A stretch of DNA of 64,000 nt from Vicia villosa (lineage: Eukaryota; Streptophyta; Magnoliopsida; Fabales; Fabaceae): NCBI RefSeq assembly GCF_029867415.1, contig NW_026705401.1, positions 248,001-312,000 on the forward strand. Reading direction: 5' to 3'. The notes under the pieces were generated by a model that had not been told where the DNA came from, searched no databases, and was given only the letters and a program-made list of their open reading frames with translations. Positions 10,783 through 22,664 of the stretch are shown here, one piece after another. The stretch's first letter is position 1, and each line of letters starts with the position of its first letter. Position numbers and translations under genes: made by a program.

Positions 10783-12063
10783 GAAAATTTCTTTACCCAC
10801 CTCGCTACGGGGTCACCCCCAGCGAAAACCCAATTTTATCCCGCTTCGGAAATGTTTTTTTTTTTTAATTTTTTCAGACTTCGGAAGTGTATTTCCGAAA
10901 AAATCCCAAAAATTGGGATTTTGACAAATTCGGAGATGCATCTCCGAAACAACAAAAAAAAATCTAAAAAAATCCCAAAAATTAATTTTATGATATTAAT
11001 TAATTCATATATCATAAATTTGATATAATTTATGAGTAATGAATAATAATAATTATATATTTTGATATAATTTATGAGTTATGAATAATAATAATTATAT
11101 ATTTATATTCTGATTCATATTTTAAAATTTAAAATAATTTTAATTAAAAAAATTAAAATAATTTCACTTACAAAATGAGTTATAATTTTTTATTTATATA
11201 TTTATAATAATTATTATATATTTACAAAAAAAATTAAAAAAATGAGTGTTTTAATTTATATATTTATATATTTATATAATAATTATAATAATTATTATAT
11301 ATTTATGAAAATTATTATATATTTATATATTTATATAATAATTATTATATATTAATTATAAATATATTTATATATTTATATAATAATTAAAAAAAATTTA
11401 AAAAAATAGTGTTTTAATTTATAATAATTATTATATTATTATATATTTATATAATAATTATTATATATTTATATATTTCACTTATAAAATTAATAATTAT
11501 TATTATATATTTATATATTTCTATTCTGATTCATAATTAAAAATGAGTTATAAATTTTTATTTAGTTTAAAAAAATTAAAAAAAGATTTTGTCTTAATTT
11601 TATTTAAAGAATAAATTTTATATTTAATTCTAAATAATCAAAATTTAATTATGAAATTAAAATGTTTTTGATTTATATAAGTTAGTAAAATAATTTTTAA
11701 CTTTAAAATTGTTTAGGAAATTTTGATTCACCTTGATTTTATTGACACTTTGATTTTAATTTTTTAATTATTGAAGTGTATATCCGAAACATTCCAATAC
11801 CAATTTGGTCTTGGAATATTTCGGATATGCATCTCCGAACACACCCCCTTTCCCAAAAAGGGGATTTTTCGGAAATGCATCTCCGAAAACTCAAAAAAGG
11901 GATGTTTTCGGAAATGCATCTCCGAAAACACCTTTTTTTCGTGTTTTCGGAAGTTTTTTCAGAAAAAAAGTGATTTCGGAGATGCATTTCCGAAATATAG
12001 GGGCATTCTGAGAATTTCGCCAGGGGTGACCAAAAAGATTAGGAGGTCTGTTAAGAAATTTCC
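10783..12063. mobile_element. Non-autonomous TIR element with arrayed 20-bp palindromes
   Basis: The left end reads GAAAATTTCTTTACCCACCT, then GGTCACCCCCAGCGAAA. The right end, read inverted, gives GGAAATTTCTTAACAGACCT, then GGTCACCCCTGGCGAAA. These imperfect terminal inverted repeats are about 50 bp. Possible 9-bp target copies CCAATTTTA (10774-10782) and CCAATTTAT (12064-12072) suit a Mutator-like element but are imperfect. Both arms carry repeated palindromes of the form TTCGGAnATGCATnTCCGAA. The core (about 11030-11760) is almost pure A/T. No transposase is present. The overlapping open frames at 11739-12106 are artefacts of the palindromes. Confidence 0.7.
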
Positions 12064-12435
12064 CCAATTTATCTGCAAACAAAACTCAATGAAATGCAAA
12101 GATTAGTACAATTGTATTTGTGTTAGTACAGACTCTCAAGAAAGTATTTACACTGTTTTTTATTCACCAAATATGGCAACAAAGTTGCAACAATAATTGG
12201 GTAGCAAGCAAGATACTACATTAATTCTTTTGTCGTATCTATCAAGAAACGAGACTTCTTGTTCTTTCAAAACTAGCTTTCAGTACATTTACAGGGACAA
12301 CAGCATTTAATGCAAACTGGTGAAGGCAGTTACAAATATTATAGCTTTGATTTGAGTATTCATCACCCAATCTCTGATGTGATTTTGCTTCACAAAATAA
12401 TGTCTTATTTTTGGTCATCAATGGAACTCTGTAAG

Positions 12436-15400
12436 TCAAGCTTGGCCACACCTACTCAGGCAAGCCAGTCCTTCTTCTAGATAATCTTCCCTGTTAATCC
12501 AAAACTCTGGCGCATCCTGCATTTTAACCACCAGAGAAAAAGTTTCTTGGATGATGTTTGTTTTCAAACTAGGAAAGACTCAAATTATTTGGATCCTCTA
12601 AAGTGAAATATGTAAACTGGCGTGTGTTTGGTTTTGCAGTGAAATTGAAGTTAAAGTGACTTATGTTTGGATAAATTTTGGTTTTGCAGTGAAATTGAAG
12701 TTAAAGTGACTTATGTTTGGATAAATTTTTGCAAAAGTGAATTGAACGGTAAATTTCTATGTAAAATTCACGTTTAAACTCAAAAGCTACAAATCATAAT
12801 TTCAAGTAGAATCGATTCTGCAAAGCATAATCAAGTCTACCCGAGAGCAACCAAAATGTCAAAATCAATTATCCCAAAATCAATTGTAAGCACTCCAACC
12901 GTGAAACCAAACATACATTTAGAGAGTAAAGTTGTGTATAAACTTTGATGACGTAACATATATACTAATGTATAATAAAGGCAAAACTATATTAGAACCC
13001 TTTAATTTAAATTTTTAAACAAGTCCAAGTCCTTTACCTTTATGGTGTAAAATTAGTCCTTTATCTTAAAAAATTAATCAACTTCTTTTTTTCTTAGTTC
13101 ACTTCTATTCCTTCATATTTCTCAGCAACACAATTAACCACTCATTGACACCAATGACGTCACGATATTAAATAATAAAATTGAAAAAATCATGTTAATT
13201 TTGATGGATTACATATTGCAGTCATTATGATGTTATCTTACTGAATTAAATATGTAATTTACTTTGTTGGGTGGTTAAGACTTCTGGTATCATACATAGA
13301 TGAAAAAGTAAGTTTGGTTGAACATTTTTTATGTTTTTAAATATAATGGACTAACTTGAGATGAAAAAAATACTAACTTGACAGAGAAAAAAAATACAAG
13401 ACATTTTTTTAAACTTTAATTAAGTTAGATGACACCTGGTGTATTTTTTTCCTATAATAATGTTTAAAGTGGCTAAAAGCTTAATAACTTTTCGAACAAC
13501 GGTTTTTATTTTGCACTTTCAGAATAGCCCAATCCAATAAGGTTTAGATAGCAACAAGCAAAAAAAATAACATTTAACTCAAACCTTCATTATTCCTGCA
13601 AGGACAGCACCTCCAAGGTACACCATGTGTTTCCTACGTGGTGGGTCTTCAATTCTTAGTCGCAATTTCTGATTACGAATAACAAGAAAAATGAGAATAA
13701 GTTTATGCGAACTTCTCCTTCTTTCTCTCATTGAATAAAAACAGCTTAGACTTAAACATGTGTTCTGTAAGTGCATAGTTGATATGCACGCGATAAGTTG
13801 TTTTCAACATGTGTTCTGTAATGCAGAAGCAAAAAGATAAGAAAATTGAAGTTTACCTTCAATCCATCTTTGTTTCCCTTCAAAACAACATCAAGATAAC
13901 GATCAAGTATTTCTTTTTCCAATCTGAAGATGGGAGAAAGAAAAAGAAAACAGGATTACCAACTTTATTTTGGTAACACACAAAGAAAACCCAAACCGTT
14001 TTAAGAGTACCAAACACCATGTGCCAACAGATGAAAAAATAAAAGCAGAAATAAAGGGACCTTCCAAATTATTTATTTACATCAAAATTTGAAATTCAAA
14101 ACAATCTAGATTCTAGAAATATACTATTTAATGCATAATAGTAAAGCAAGTATAGGGCATCATTAAAATGATATATGCTTAGATGAGTAACCTAGCTTGC
14201 AAATAAACAATGTATAATAGAGTTCTAGAACGCACTTTTGGCCAAAGAAAAATATGCAGAGAGATACCGTAAACATTTCAAATATTGAACAACAGGTGAT
14301 CACGTATACGTGTAGCATAAATATGAGGCATTATCTATTACTATATGAGTTTAAAGGAGTGCTATCAGTGTAAACCAGTTCTACATGACACTTACGAGAT
14401 TCCATTGTTTTTCCCTGTCATCTCACTCTTGTAAATGTACTTTGAAATTAATTAATTGTATATTAAAGTGGCAAAGCAATGAAGTGGGTTCTTATTGGAT
14501 GTGAGCGTAAAATCAATTTACACCAATAGACAGTGCCAATTAACTCGGTACTATATACAATTAAAATATCATAAGCCTGGATTTAGCTGAAAAGAAACTA
14601 ATGGATTGAGATCAAAGTTATGCAATACATGCTCAGGGAACACGTGATGATATTTAAGAAAAAAAACAGCAACAGAAAAGATTAAAGAAAATTAGTTCTG
14701 ATGTAAAGGAGAAATAACCAACTACCTGCTTGGTAATCCAGGATACATGGTGCTCCCTCCACTTAAAACTATGTGTTGATAAAGCTGCAAAAAAAAAAGA
14801 TCAGAACAAGATGTAGAATAAATTGCATGACATTTTCAAAATACAGTAGAAGAGGACGGAGGAATATTCTGTGAAAGTTATAAAAAGATTATCTAGAGCT
14901 GAAGTGGTTTTTATAATAAGTATAAGTTCTTCGATTTAAGGGGAAATGAAATCGGTTAGGATGTGCTGAAGTGACGTATCTAATAGCTGTCATAAATGTC
15001 ATTCAAGAAAGCTAAAAACTAATACTATTTCACTCCCATAGTTAAATTTTGAGATATGGAAGATACCATTACAGTACAACCTTTTAAATTTTAAATGGAG
15101 ATAATCAACAGGTAAAAAATAACTTATGTTAAAGATATTAAAGAATATATATTTCAAATGGAGCATCATACCATCATCCGGTTGTCAATATCCATTTCTT
15201 GAATGCAACGAAACACCATGTCAGCCATTCCATCACCTTCAACATCTATAAGTTCCTGCAAGAAGAGGGAAAACACCAAGCAATCATAAGCCAAAAAAAT
15301 ATACACCTTATATATTTAGCTAGAATTGCACTGGCACATTATAAAAATACTAATGTTAACAAATCCTTCTACACTATAATCATTTTGATAGGTTTTGAAA

Positions 15401-18400
15401 AGCTCATTTAGAGAAAACATGAGCGAAATGAGCAACAAGTACTTACCGGTGTGAAAAGAGCCTCAGGGGCCTGGAACCTTTCAGTGCCTACTTTAATGAC
15501 TCTTCCATCTGGAAGCTGATTTAGAGAGTGCAAATCAATATAAGTGATATCAACATAAACAGTATATGAATGACAACACCTTTTGGCATGTATGAAGCGA
15601 GTGGAACGACTTGGGGTCATTGCAGTTTTAATTCCTAAAGTTTAAAAAGTATATATTTGTCCTAAATGTTTTGAAATGTACTACAATTGGTACCAGTTAT
15701 TTTTTTAGTCCCTGTAATATAATTTTGTTTATTCTCATTCTAGTCCATGTAATATTTGTTTTACAACGACTAGTTGAACATAATCAAATATTAAAGGACT
15801 GAATCCCAAAAATAGACCATATATTGTATTGTAGGTATTAGGAAGGTCCTAAAGTCCCACATTGGTTGGAGATAGAGCATTGAAAGAGTTTATATAGTGA
15901 CATTCCTCCCCTTACCAACCGGTTTTGTAAGGATGAGTTAGGTCAAACTCTAATAATAGAAACAAAAATATATCAACGAGGACCGGTTGTAAAATATTTC
16001 AGAAATTGGAGGATGAAAAAACTACTTAGGAAAGTTTAGAGACTAAAATTGACAATTAGCTCAAGTTAGGGGATAAGCATATTACATATTTCGCATATGC
16101 ATTAAGACAACTACTATGAATTGGTTAAAGAAAAGCTTTGAAAAACATATGAAAATAAACTCAATAAAGAACATTAATAGATCAGTAGAACTTGAGCCAT
16201 CTGTGCCTTTATATTCAGGAAAGTCATTTCGACCAGAATTGCTAACTAAATCATTTACACAGAACTACTCGTGCAGATTTCAGGAAATTCAGGATGCCAA
16301 CTTACAGTATAGTTCTTAACAAGGATAGTGGTTTCAAGCCCCAACTGATATTCCCTCTTGTAGTCATAGCTGCAGTAAATTAGATGAACTGTTGAGAAAA
16401 CATTTTAGGGCATACAAAACTAATATTTGATTTGAGATTTGTTTCTAACCCTATATAGCATAGCTTCTCTTTGATTTCCCTAACAGTCTCAAAATCAGCT
16501 GTCCTATTCACTGCATATCTTGAGGAAAGAAAATTGTGTTCCAGTTAGAATTAAAGCATAAAAGGGTTTCATAATACTTATATTACATTACACCTGAAAT
16601 GAAAAGAAATAGCTCTCACCCCCTCCTTGAAAGCAAATCAACGAGATAGGCAGTTATATGCCGGCCAGCTACATTCATTCGTTTTGTCAAATGAGGGAAT
16701 GAATAGCCGTCAACAACTGGGACCTAGATCAAGATTCGAAATTTTCATTACAACATTTTTTGAATGAATACTTTCAAATAACTATTTCTCATAAAACTAA
16801 ACTTTTTAACCACCTTTTACTTCATTAAACCATGGATCTACATAATGCTTGTGTAGCAAGATTATAATTGGTAAGTCAGTATATCATATTCATAAATTAT
16901 GCTTAACTCCATTTTCATTTTGCTTCAAGCAAAAGCCGTGCAGGAGAGTAATAATTTACTTTTCAAGAATTGATTTAAATAATTCTCTACACAAATATTA
17001 GATTTGCATATCTCCAAACTGTGTTGAACCATTAATAATGTGTTATGACATAGTGCCACATGCATACATTCATGTACAATGAAATTTTATATATTGTATA
17101 TTAGTAAAAACGACCCCCATGGTTACTCCCTCACTTACAATTGCAAACACGGCCCCCAAGCCCCCTTTCAAAGCCACCATGGCAAGTCACTTCACTTTTG
17201 TCCAGTTTGATATATGATGTTTTTATGGTGTTTTATAGATCATTGTTTGTGTTTTTGTTGCTATTTTAAGTTTGTTTCAAGTTTGTGATCCATAGGTTCT
17301 CTGAAAAGCCTGAGAAATACTGGGTCTATTTGTACTGTATTTTGAGTAAGGGGCTTATCATGGCTACCACCCACTTCAGCACCCCATTAACCATACAAAT
17401 GACTTTTGGACAAGTGGTTGGATTGGTCATTTTAGAGACTACCTGTAGTCGATTTGAGACCCCACAAGCCAGAGAAATGATTCGTAATCTGATGAAATTA
17501 AAGATTGGATATCTCACTGTCCTTGACCATTGGACATGTGCGGAAGAAATTAGTTTGGTGGTTAGGATTAAGAATTTGGATTGTAAAGCTTGACAACATA
17601 GTTATTATATAACAATAAGAGATAGAATCTAGTACAGCACCCTCATAGTGATCTGCAATACAATATAATTAAGTAGCATAGAGCTTAATTAATTACCACA
17701 TGAGTGACACCATCACCCGAGTCTATAACTAATCCAGTAAGCAAACCTGAGACAAGCAAAGAAGTGTTATGAAGGCACAAAGATTGCATATTGATAAAAG
17801 GTATGATTCGTAGAAATCGGTGTACGTGTGGGTTTTGGTTCCTGCTATTTGTTACTTAATCGTTGAAAGCACAAATTAGCCTATTTCAAAGCCTTGCAAA
17901 TTAGGATATATGATGTCGCCACATTTGATTTGTGAAATAAAGCTATCATACATTATAGAATATCCAAGGTTTATAAATAGGTATGTTATGATGAGTGTTA
18001 GTAGTTTCCAAGAATGAGTAACAGCAATTATAGGGTGCAAGCTCTAATTAGGATGAGATAAAAAACAAAACAAAAAACATTAACCTTCACTCATCTCTAT
18101 AAGCACCTTGAGCATATAATGTTAGAACAGCTTGGATTTGGATAAACACTCCAGCAAAATTGTACTTCTCAAACATTGTCTCGACCTGCCAGGTCAAATC
18201 ACATAAACAATAACATTTAAAACAATTAAATGCAAGAAATTAGCAAAAGGGAGAGCATAATTGCACAGACCATTTTTTCACGATTCTTTGAGGGATTAAG
18301 AGGCGGATCAGTAAGTAGAATCTTACAGTCTTGCGGATTAATCTGTCAGTAAAATTGTGGCCCAGAGTTAGCTACGATATCAAACAGTCACAGTTGAAAG

Positions 18401-20230
18401 AACAATGAGAAAGAAGCACCAGAAGGTTACTTTTAATTCGTTGTAAAATGCATGATCCCACACATGACACATGTCATCCCAGTTTTGGACAATTCCATTG
18501 GTCACAGGATAAGATATATCAAGCTGATGTCGCAGGTCTGCACATCCCTCGCCAACAACAATATCCTAAACAGAGCATAACTTAAAAAGTAAATAACAAA
18601 TCTCACAAGACCTAAGCAATATCTTAAAATCAGGAAATTAAAGTGCATAAATATTATTGTTTACGATGAATAGACTTGAGGGCTAACTCAACCCACAAAA
18701 CCGACATGTATGATGAAAGCTATCCAAACGTTGTAAACACTTCCTAAGACGTGTCTCTAGTTGATGTGGAAATCTCAACACACCCACCTACATTCAGAAA
18801 TCTACATCTAAAAATTCTAAACTGTGGATTAATGTGGGTGGAATAACAGGAATACACTCTGTAACACCCACAGCTAAACATTTGAAAACACGAACAAATG
18901 CAAGTCAAAAAACATTGACCCTATCTGAAATAGGCTCTAATATTATCTTAGAAATTGGAACTAGGATTTAACTAAACCCCACAAAACCGACATTTGATGT
19001 GTGAACTAATGGGGAGGAATAAGCATAATATTGGCCCAATAACAGATTTTGGCCCAATAACAAGAGCCTGTTTCGATTGACTTATTTAAGATTAAGCTTA
19101 TCTCCTAGCATAAACCCTTGTGAGACGGTTTGGATTGGTCTATTTTATCCTTTGTTACAAAAATAGCTTATATATAAACACATACCCGTAAGACCTTATA
19201 TTGTAAGCATTTTTTTTAAATCTTGGTATCCGGCCTTCCACTTGTGGGAGGCCCGTTTAAACCCAGCCAGAGCAAAACTTTGTATGGAATTGGCTCAACA
19301 AAGGGTTGTTTGCACCTGTCGGGATTCAAACCTAAGACCTTGAGATGGTTTTAAATTACGATTGGTAACCATAATTGCAGACGCAATATTGCTGATGTGG
19401 TAGTAATTGCGGTGTGATTTTAAATCATGTGTCCTACTACATTAGGAACCGCATCAGACAACATCGTCCAAATTTTTTCAAGTATTTTCATCAAAACTCA
19501 AAATTTAGAACCCAAAAACTCAATTTACTTCTCAATAAAAATTCACGCCGCAACAATCACAATGTACATCGCAGCAATCGCAATGGTCGCAATCGCAACA
19601 CCCGCAACCGCATCGCGACAGTAATTTAAAACTATGCTTGAAAGGAGCACACTAGAACACAAGCCGCCTTCACCACTAGGCCAACCCTGGGGTTTTGTAA
19701 GCTCTTAATTAAGCAGTTTATCTAAAATGAGCACTACATTGGTCATATCTCTATATCTCTAATCAACGTCTGACTCTCAACAACTAGACCCAGAAAATCA
19801 CTATGAACTTGTAAAAAATCATATACAAACAACCACATGTCATATAGTAGATCAAACAAAGTACATATCATAATTCAAAAACCTCAAAAATCAGGTTTCA
19901 CATGCCTTTAACTCTTGCTCGGTAAGAGATTCTTCGTATCGGAGCATTGGCCTCCCCACAACACAAGGAAAAACGGAGGTAGGGAAATTCTCACCAGCAA
20001 ATCCACACTTCACATACTGAATTTAAATAGAAACACAAAAAAAATACATCAGAAGTAGAAAATTGGAAAACACGATTTGTGATAATTTGAGATTGGTGAT
20101 TTTTCAAAGATCTGTTGGATCCGATGCAATGCGGTTTGATTTTGATATGAAAAGAAGATATTGGAGAAAGAGTGAGAGAGAGAAGTACTCCGGTTCCGTT
20201 GTCGCAAACGACGACGTTTTTGCTGTCCAT
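12436..20230 (-). CDS. ARP2: Actin-related protein 2 (Arp2/3 complex subunit), 15 exons
   Basis: Minus-strand CDS exons: 20189-20230, 19906-20016, 18431-18565, 18271-18342, 18107-18185, 17697-17746, 16620-16723, 16450-16518, 16306-16369, 15447-15515, 15172-15255, 14726-14784, 13857-13923, 13585-13668, 12436-12516. All phases join and give 389 residues, the length of Arabidopsis ARP2. It starts [14 protein letters not shown] (actin phosphate-1 loop). It includes [11 protein letters not shown] (phosphate-2 loop), [46 protein letters not shown] (nucleotide-binding region) and a C-terminal [16 protein letters not shown]2 pairs with ARP3 to nucleate branched actin in the cytoplasm under SCAR/WAVE control. 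Intron 2 uses a GC donor. Introns carry a SINE, MITEs and other repeats. The ATG context ACCATGG is strong. Exon 8/9 gives Gly in [12 protein letters not shown] where I recall Ser in Arabidopsis. Confidence 0.95.
12616..12925. repeat. Probable MITE with 50-bp tandem duplication in the last ARP2 intron
   Basis: The ends are inverted: TGTGTTTGGTTTTGCAGTG on the left, and CCGTGAAACCAAACATACA on the right. Inside, the 50-bp unit starting GTTTTGCAGTGAAATTGAAG is repeated exactly at 12631-12680 and 12681-12730. TGTTTGGTTT-type termini are common in Harbinger or hAT MITEs. No convincing target duplication is seen. It lies between exons 15 and 14. Confidence 0.5.
15625..16085. repeat. Repeat insertion in ARP2 intron 9 (TRIM/LTR-like)
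   Basis: The block contains phrases typical of dispersed plant repeats: AGTCCCACATTGGTTGGAGA, a downstream TTTATATAG box, and ACCGGTTTTGTAAGGATGAG before GTTAGGTCAAACTC. Such strings recur in small LTR retrotransposon-like repeats. Boundaries are approximate and no coding sequence is present. Confidence 0.4.
17100..17600. repeat. Unassigned insertion in ARP2 intron 6
   Basis: This 0.5-kb block is richer in G/C than the intron around it and starts near ACGACCCCCATGGTTACTCC. It holds a 102-codon open frame on the plus strand (17285-17593) with no recognisable domain. Size and base composition suggest a transposed fragment. I cannot name its source. Confidence 0.3.
19222..19690 (-). mobile_element. 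tRNA-derived SINE split by a MITE, in ARP2 intron 2
   Basis: Read on the minus strand, the head GGTTGGCCTAGTGGTGAAGG carries an RNA polymerase III A box (TGGCCTAGTGGT). After the MITE insertion the body continues with a B box, GGTTTGAATCCC, then a tRNA-unrelated tail through CAGGTGCAAACAACCC. Without the MITE it is about 180 bp. The A/B box spacing fits a tRNA-derived SINE. Confidence 0.7.
19345..19635. mobile_element. MITE (hAT-like) inserted in the SINE
   Basis: The terminal inverted repeats are ATGGTTTTAAATTACG on the left and GTAATTTAAAACTAT on the right. The inner arms are rich in repeated GCAATCGCAA-type words that mirror across the element. It cuts the SINE between its A and B boxes. 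Flanks CCTTGAG and GCTTGAA look like a degraded target duplication. Confidence 0.65.
19904..19906 (-). other. GC donor splice site of ARP2 intron 2
   Basis: Exon 2 ends CAAGAGTTAAAG and the intron begins GCATGT. Exon 3 opens after TTTAG with GATATTGTTGTTGG (DIVVG). Only a cut before GC keeps the conserved ELK-DIV reading. The nearby GT in GCATGTG would add 4 nt and break the frame. GC-AG introns are a known minor class, and the AAAG|GCATGT context fits. Confidence 0.8.
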
Positions 20231-21283
20231 GGTGTGGTGTGATCGGTGGCTGTTTCGGTTTCAGTTAGCTTTGGCCGGAGATGCCGTACTAAAGCAGGAA
20301 GAGAGCACTACGCGGTGGGTGGGACTCCTTGTTAGAACGTCTAGTCAATGGAACTTAATAAAACGACCTCACTGCTTAGTCGTTTTAGTTTTCAATAATA
20401 TAGTTATGCAAGCAAAGTGGAAGAAATGAAAGAAATATATACTAACCGAAGCAAACCCCTATCCGTGAGTATCCATCGAAATTTGCTCCGAATTTGACAT
20501 AGAAAATTCATTTTGATTGAATTTAAATTCGGGTTTGAGTTCTCTTTGATTATAGAATATGTATATGGGGATGGTCAGGTAATGGATGTTATTTCTCTTA
20601 AATTATGAATGGCATCAATTTTGGCAAAACTAACTTCGCAGCAACATGTTGAACAAGATGTTTCAACTTGCAGGTTCAACATGTTGAATGTGATGTCTTA
20701 ACTAGAAGAGTAGGATTTCCAGTCTGTTAGAGTTTACAGCTTAAATTATGTTGGTTCAATTTAATTACTGAATATTTTGAGAATATTAAAGTAATCCTAT
20801 GTGGCGTCCAAGATTGAGGAATCAGAGATCATGTTGGTACTGAAAAGCATTCAGTTTTCTAAAGGTTAAGACATTTTAGGAATGTTGAGATATTTTAGGA
20901 AACTCTTAATTGAATACCTATTTTTATGGAGAAGTTTTTGCAGATCTTTAGCAGACTCCTTGCTGCATTTTTGAAGCCTAAATTCAGTCCAGATGTGTGC
21001 TTTAAATAGATTGTCACTAACCTAGTTTTAGTGTGGCACTTACGTGTGTTTTTGTTAGAGTTTGGATGTGTTAATCACGAGCCTCTCTAATATCATCTTG
21101 ATGCTAGAGTATGATTGTTTCTATTGTGTTGTAAGTTATGTTAATCATTCATAAGCTTTTAAGCATTGAATGATTGTATGTCTTTGAAGTGTATCTTCAA
21201 AAGTATTTGAACTGATAATCACGGTTGTGATTGAGGGGATTAGGAAGGGTCTCATACCTAGGTGAGTCTTAGGTAGAAGTATA
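20191..21283 (-). repeat. Duplicated ARP2 5' segment, functional copy
   Basis: This segment contains most of ARP2 exon 1, its 5' UTR and promoter, and part of an upstream copia LTR. It recurs at 22665-23742 with a few percent substitutions and small indels, in the same orientation. The join to intact exon 1 and its donor marks this as the working copy. Confidence 0.85.
20647..21283 (+). mobile_element. Copia LTR fragment upstream of ARP2
   Basis: It starts TGTTGAACAAGATG and matches the LTR at 23126-24005 and, in reverse, the LTR at 49463-50374. It includes the conserved AAGCTTTTAAGCATTGAA and CATACCTAGGTGAGTCTTAG blocks. It breaks off at 21283, losing the 3' part of the LTR, where the next repeat begins. 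It lies about 0.4 kb from the ARP2 start codon. Confidence 0.75.
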
Positions 21284-21483
21284 GTGTAACACCCTGGATT
21301 TCCGCTTACCCTGCGGGGCTTCCGGCCTACCAAGCATGTCATCAGCTTAATCAATACTCCCCCTAGGTCCGCATACTGGCTGCCCATGAAATATTGTTTT
21401 TGCCTCCTGTAGGAATCGAACCACGTACCTAGGGGTTAAGTGCGTATTCATAGCAATTCCTGCTACCACTTGAGCTACTAGCA
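21284..21483 (-). mobile_element. tRNA-derived SINE
   Basis: The minus strand opens AGTAGCTCAAGTGGTAGCAG (A box TAGCTCAAGTGGTAG, 21462-21477). It carries a perfect B box GGTTCGATTCC at 21412-21422, 40 bp or so downstream. The tRNA-unrelated body runs to GGGTGTTACA near 21290. Size (about 200 bp) and box order are those of a plant SINE. Confidence 0.75.
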
Positions 21484-22664
21484 ATTCCGAACCAAACCAA
21501 ACCAAATTAATGCGGTTTGGTTCAGTTCGGTTGGTTCGGTTTTATACAAATATTTTATTGAGCCATACATACACATATAGATGACAACATAATTTTGTAT
21601 TTAGACATTCATACACTATCAAATAACAACAAAACTCGTCATATTTTGACAACAATTTTCTATTTAATATGTAAAAATTAAATTAGACAAAAGTGAAATA
21701 TTAAACATAAAATAATAGCATAAAAAATATAAAAATTATTATAATAAAATAAAAAAATAGAAGAGACGAGAGATTAGTGAAGGTGAAAAAAAAGTTGAGA
21801 GATTAGAGAAGAAGATGTGTGGTAAAAACGAAACTGAAATACGGAACATTTACATAAAAATGAGAAGGTGAAAAAGAAAGAATATAAGAGAGTAGAGATT
21901 GAAGCAACTGGAAAACTCATTGAAACAAAACAATGAAGTCGCCATCGAACATATATTTATCCTACGCACAGGAATGGAAAATATCGAAGAAAACCAAATA
22001 ACAAGCAATGGTCTTAGAGAAAGGTTAAGGGTGTCTGTTACGTGAGGGGAAGGTGTTAGCACCCCTCACGTCTGTGGTACTCCACAGGATCCATTCTTGC
22101 TAATTTTCTAATCTAAAGGTATGTGTGTGTGTGTAACATGTTATGTGCTAAGGAAGACATGCAATGGAAGATATACAAATAAGAGGAAACATGCAATGGA
22201 AGGAATAAGCAAATAAGCAAGAAAGTCGAACAAAAATAAGAAAAGAAAAAGTTTGCTCTCTAGGGTGTTCGTACCTTGTGCCTACGTACCTCCAATGGGC
22301 AATAGAGAAATCAGAGCGCCGTAGTTCGGCCAACTAGTTTCTGTTTGTTTTATGTTTTTTAGGTGAACGAGTTACATTCGCACTCCGCTGCTCGACCTTT
22401 GGAGACTTATGCTGGGAATGGAGCGGAAATAACAAACTCTTAAGAAAAGAAAATCAAAGAGTGTGGTTTGTGTTTTAAAGAATGCATGAGGAAAACCTAA
22501 GTTAAGGGGGAAAGCTTGCTACCTATGTTGTCATACAAAGGGTGCAAGTCTAAACTAAGATAGCAACCTATGGGGAAAACAAAAACAACACACAAGAATA
22601 TCACAAAAACGAGCTCCGCTCGTAAAGCAAACAAACCACCGGCGCAGGCCGTGTAGTAGAAAAG
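21484..22664. other. Repeat-rich spacer between the two ARP2 5' segments
   Basis: No gene is recognised. The block starts with a palindromic run of ACCAAACC/GGTTTGGTT words (21488-21545) and continues AT-rich. At 22040-22071 a perfect 10-bp hairpin pairs ACGTGAGGGG with CCCCTCACGT. Its GGAAGGTGTTAGCACCCC wording resembles the GAAGGTGTAAGGCACCC block of the Ogre-like LTRs in this window, so 22000-22600 may be a diverged LTR piece. A short (GT)n run lies near 22120. Confidence 0.45.

Noticed and set aside
10860..12000. CRISPR-like array of regularly recurring palindromes
   Set aside because: This is plant nuclear DNA; spacing is irregular, spacers are not unique, and the words lie inside a transposon with inverted ends.
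11739..12106. Cluster of short open frames on both strands rich in MHLRN, CISE and FGNAS words
   Set aside because: They are translations of the repeated 20-bp palindrome in a non-autonomous TIR element.
17285..17593. 102-codon frame in ARP2 intron 6
   Set aside because: No domain recognised and it lies within an intron; kept only as an unassigned insertion.
19414..19629. Arg/Asn-rich and Ala/Thr-rich frames in ARP2 intron 2
   Set aside because: They are readings of the GCAATCGCAA repeats in a MITE arm.
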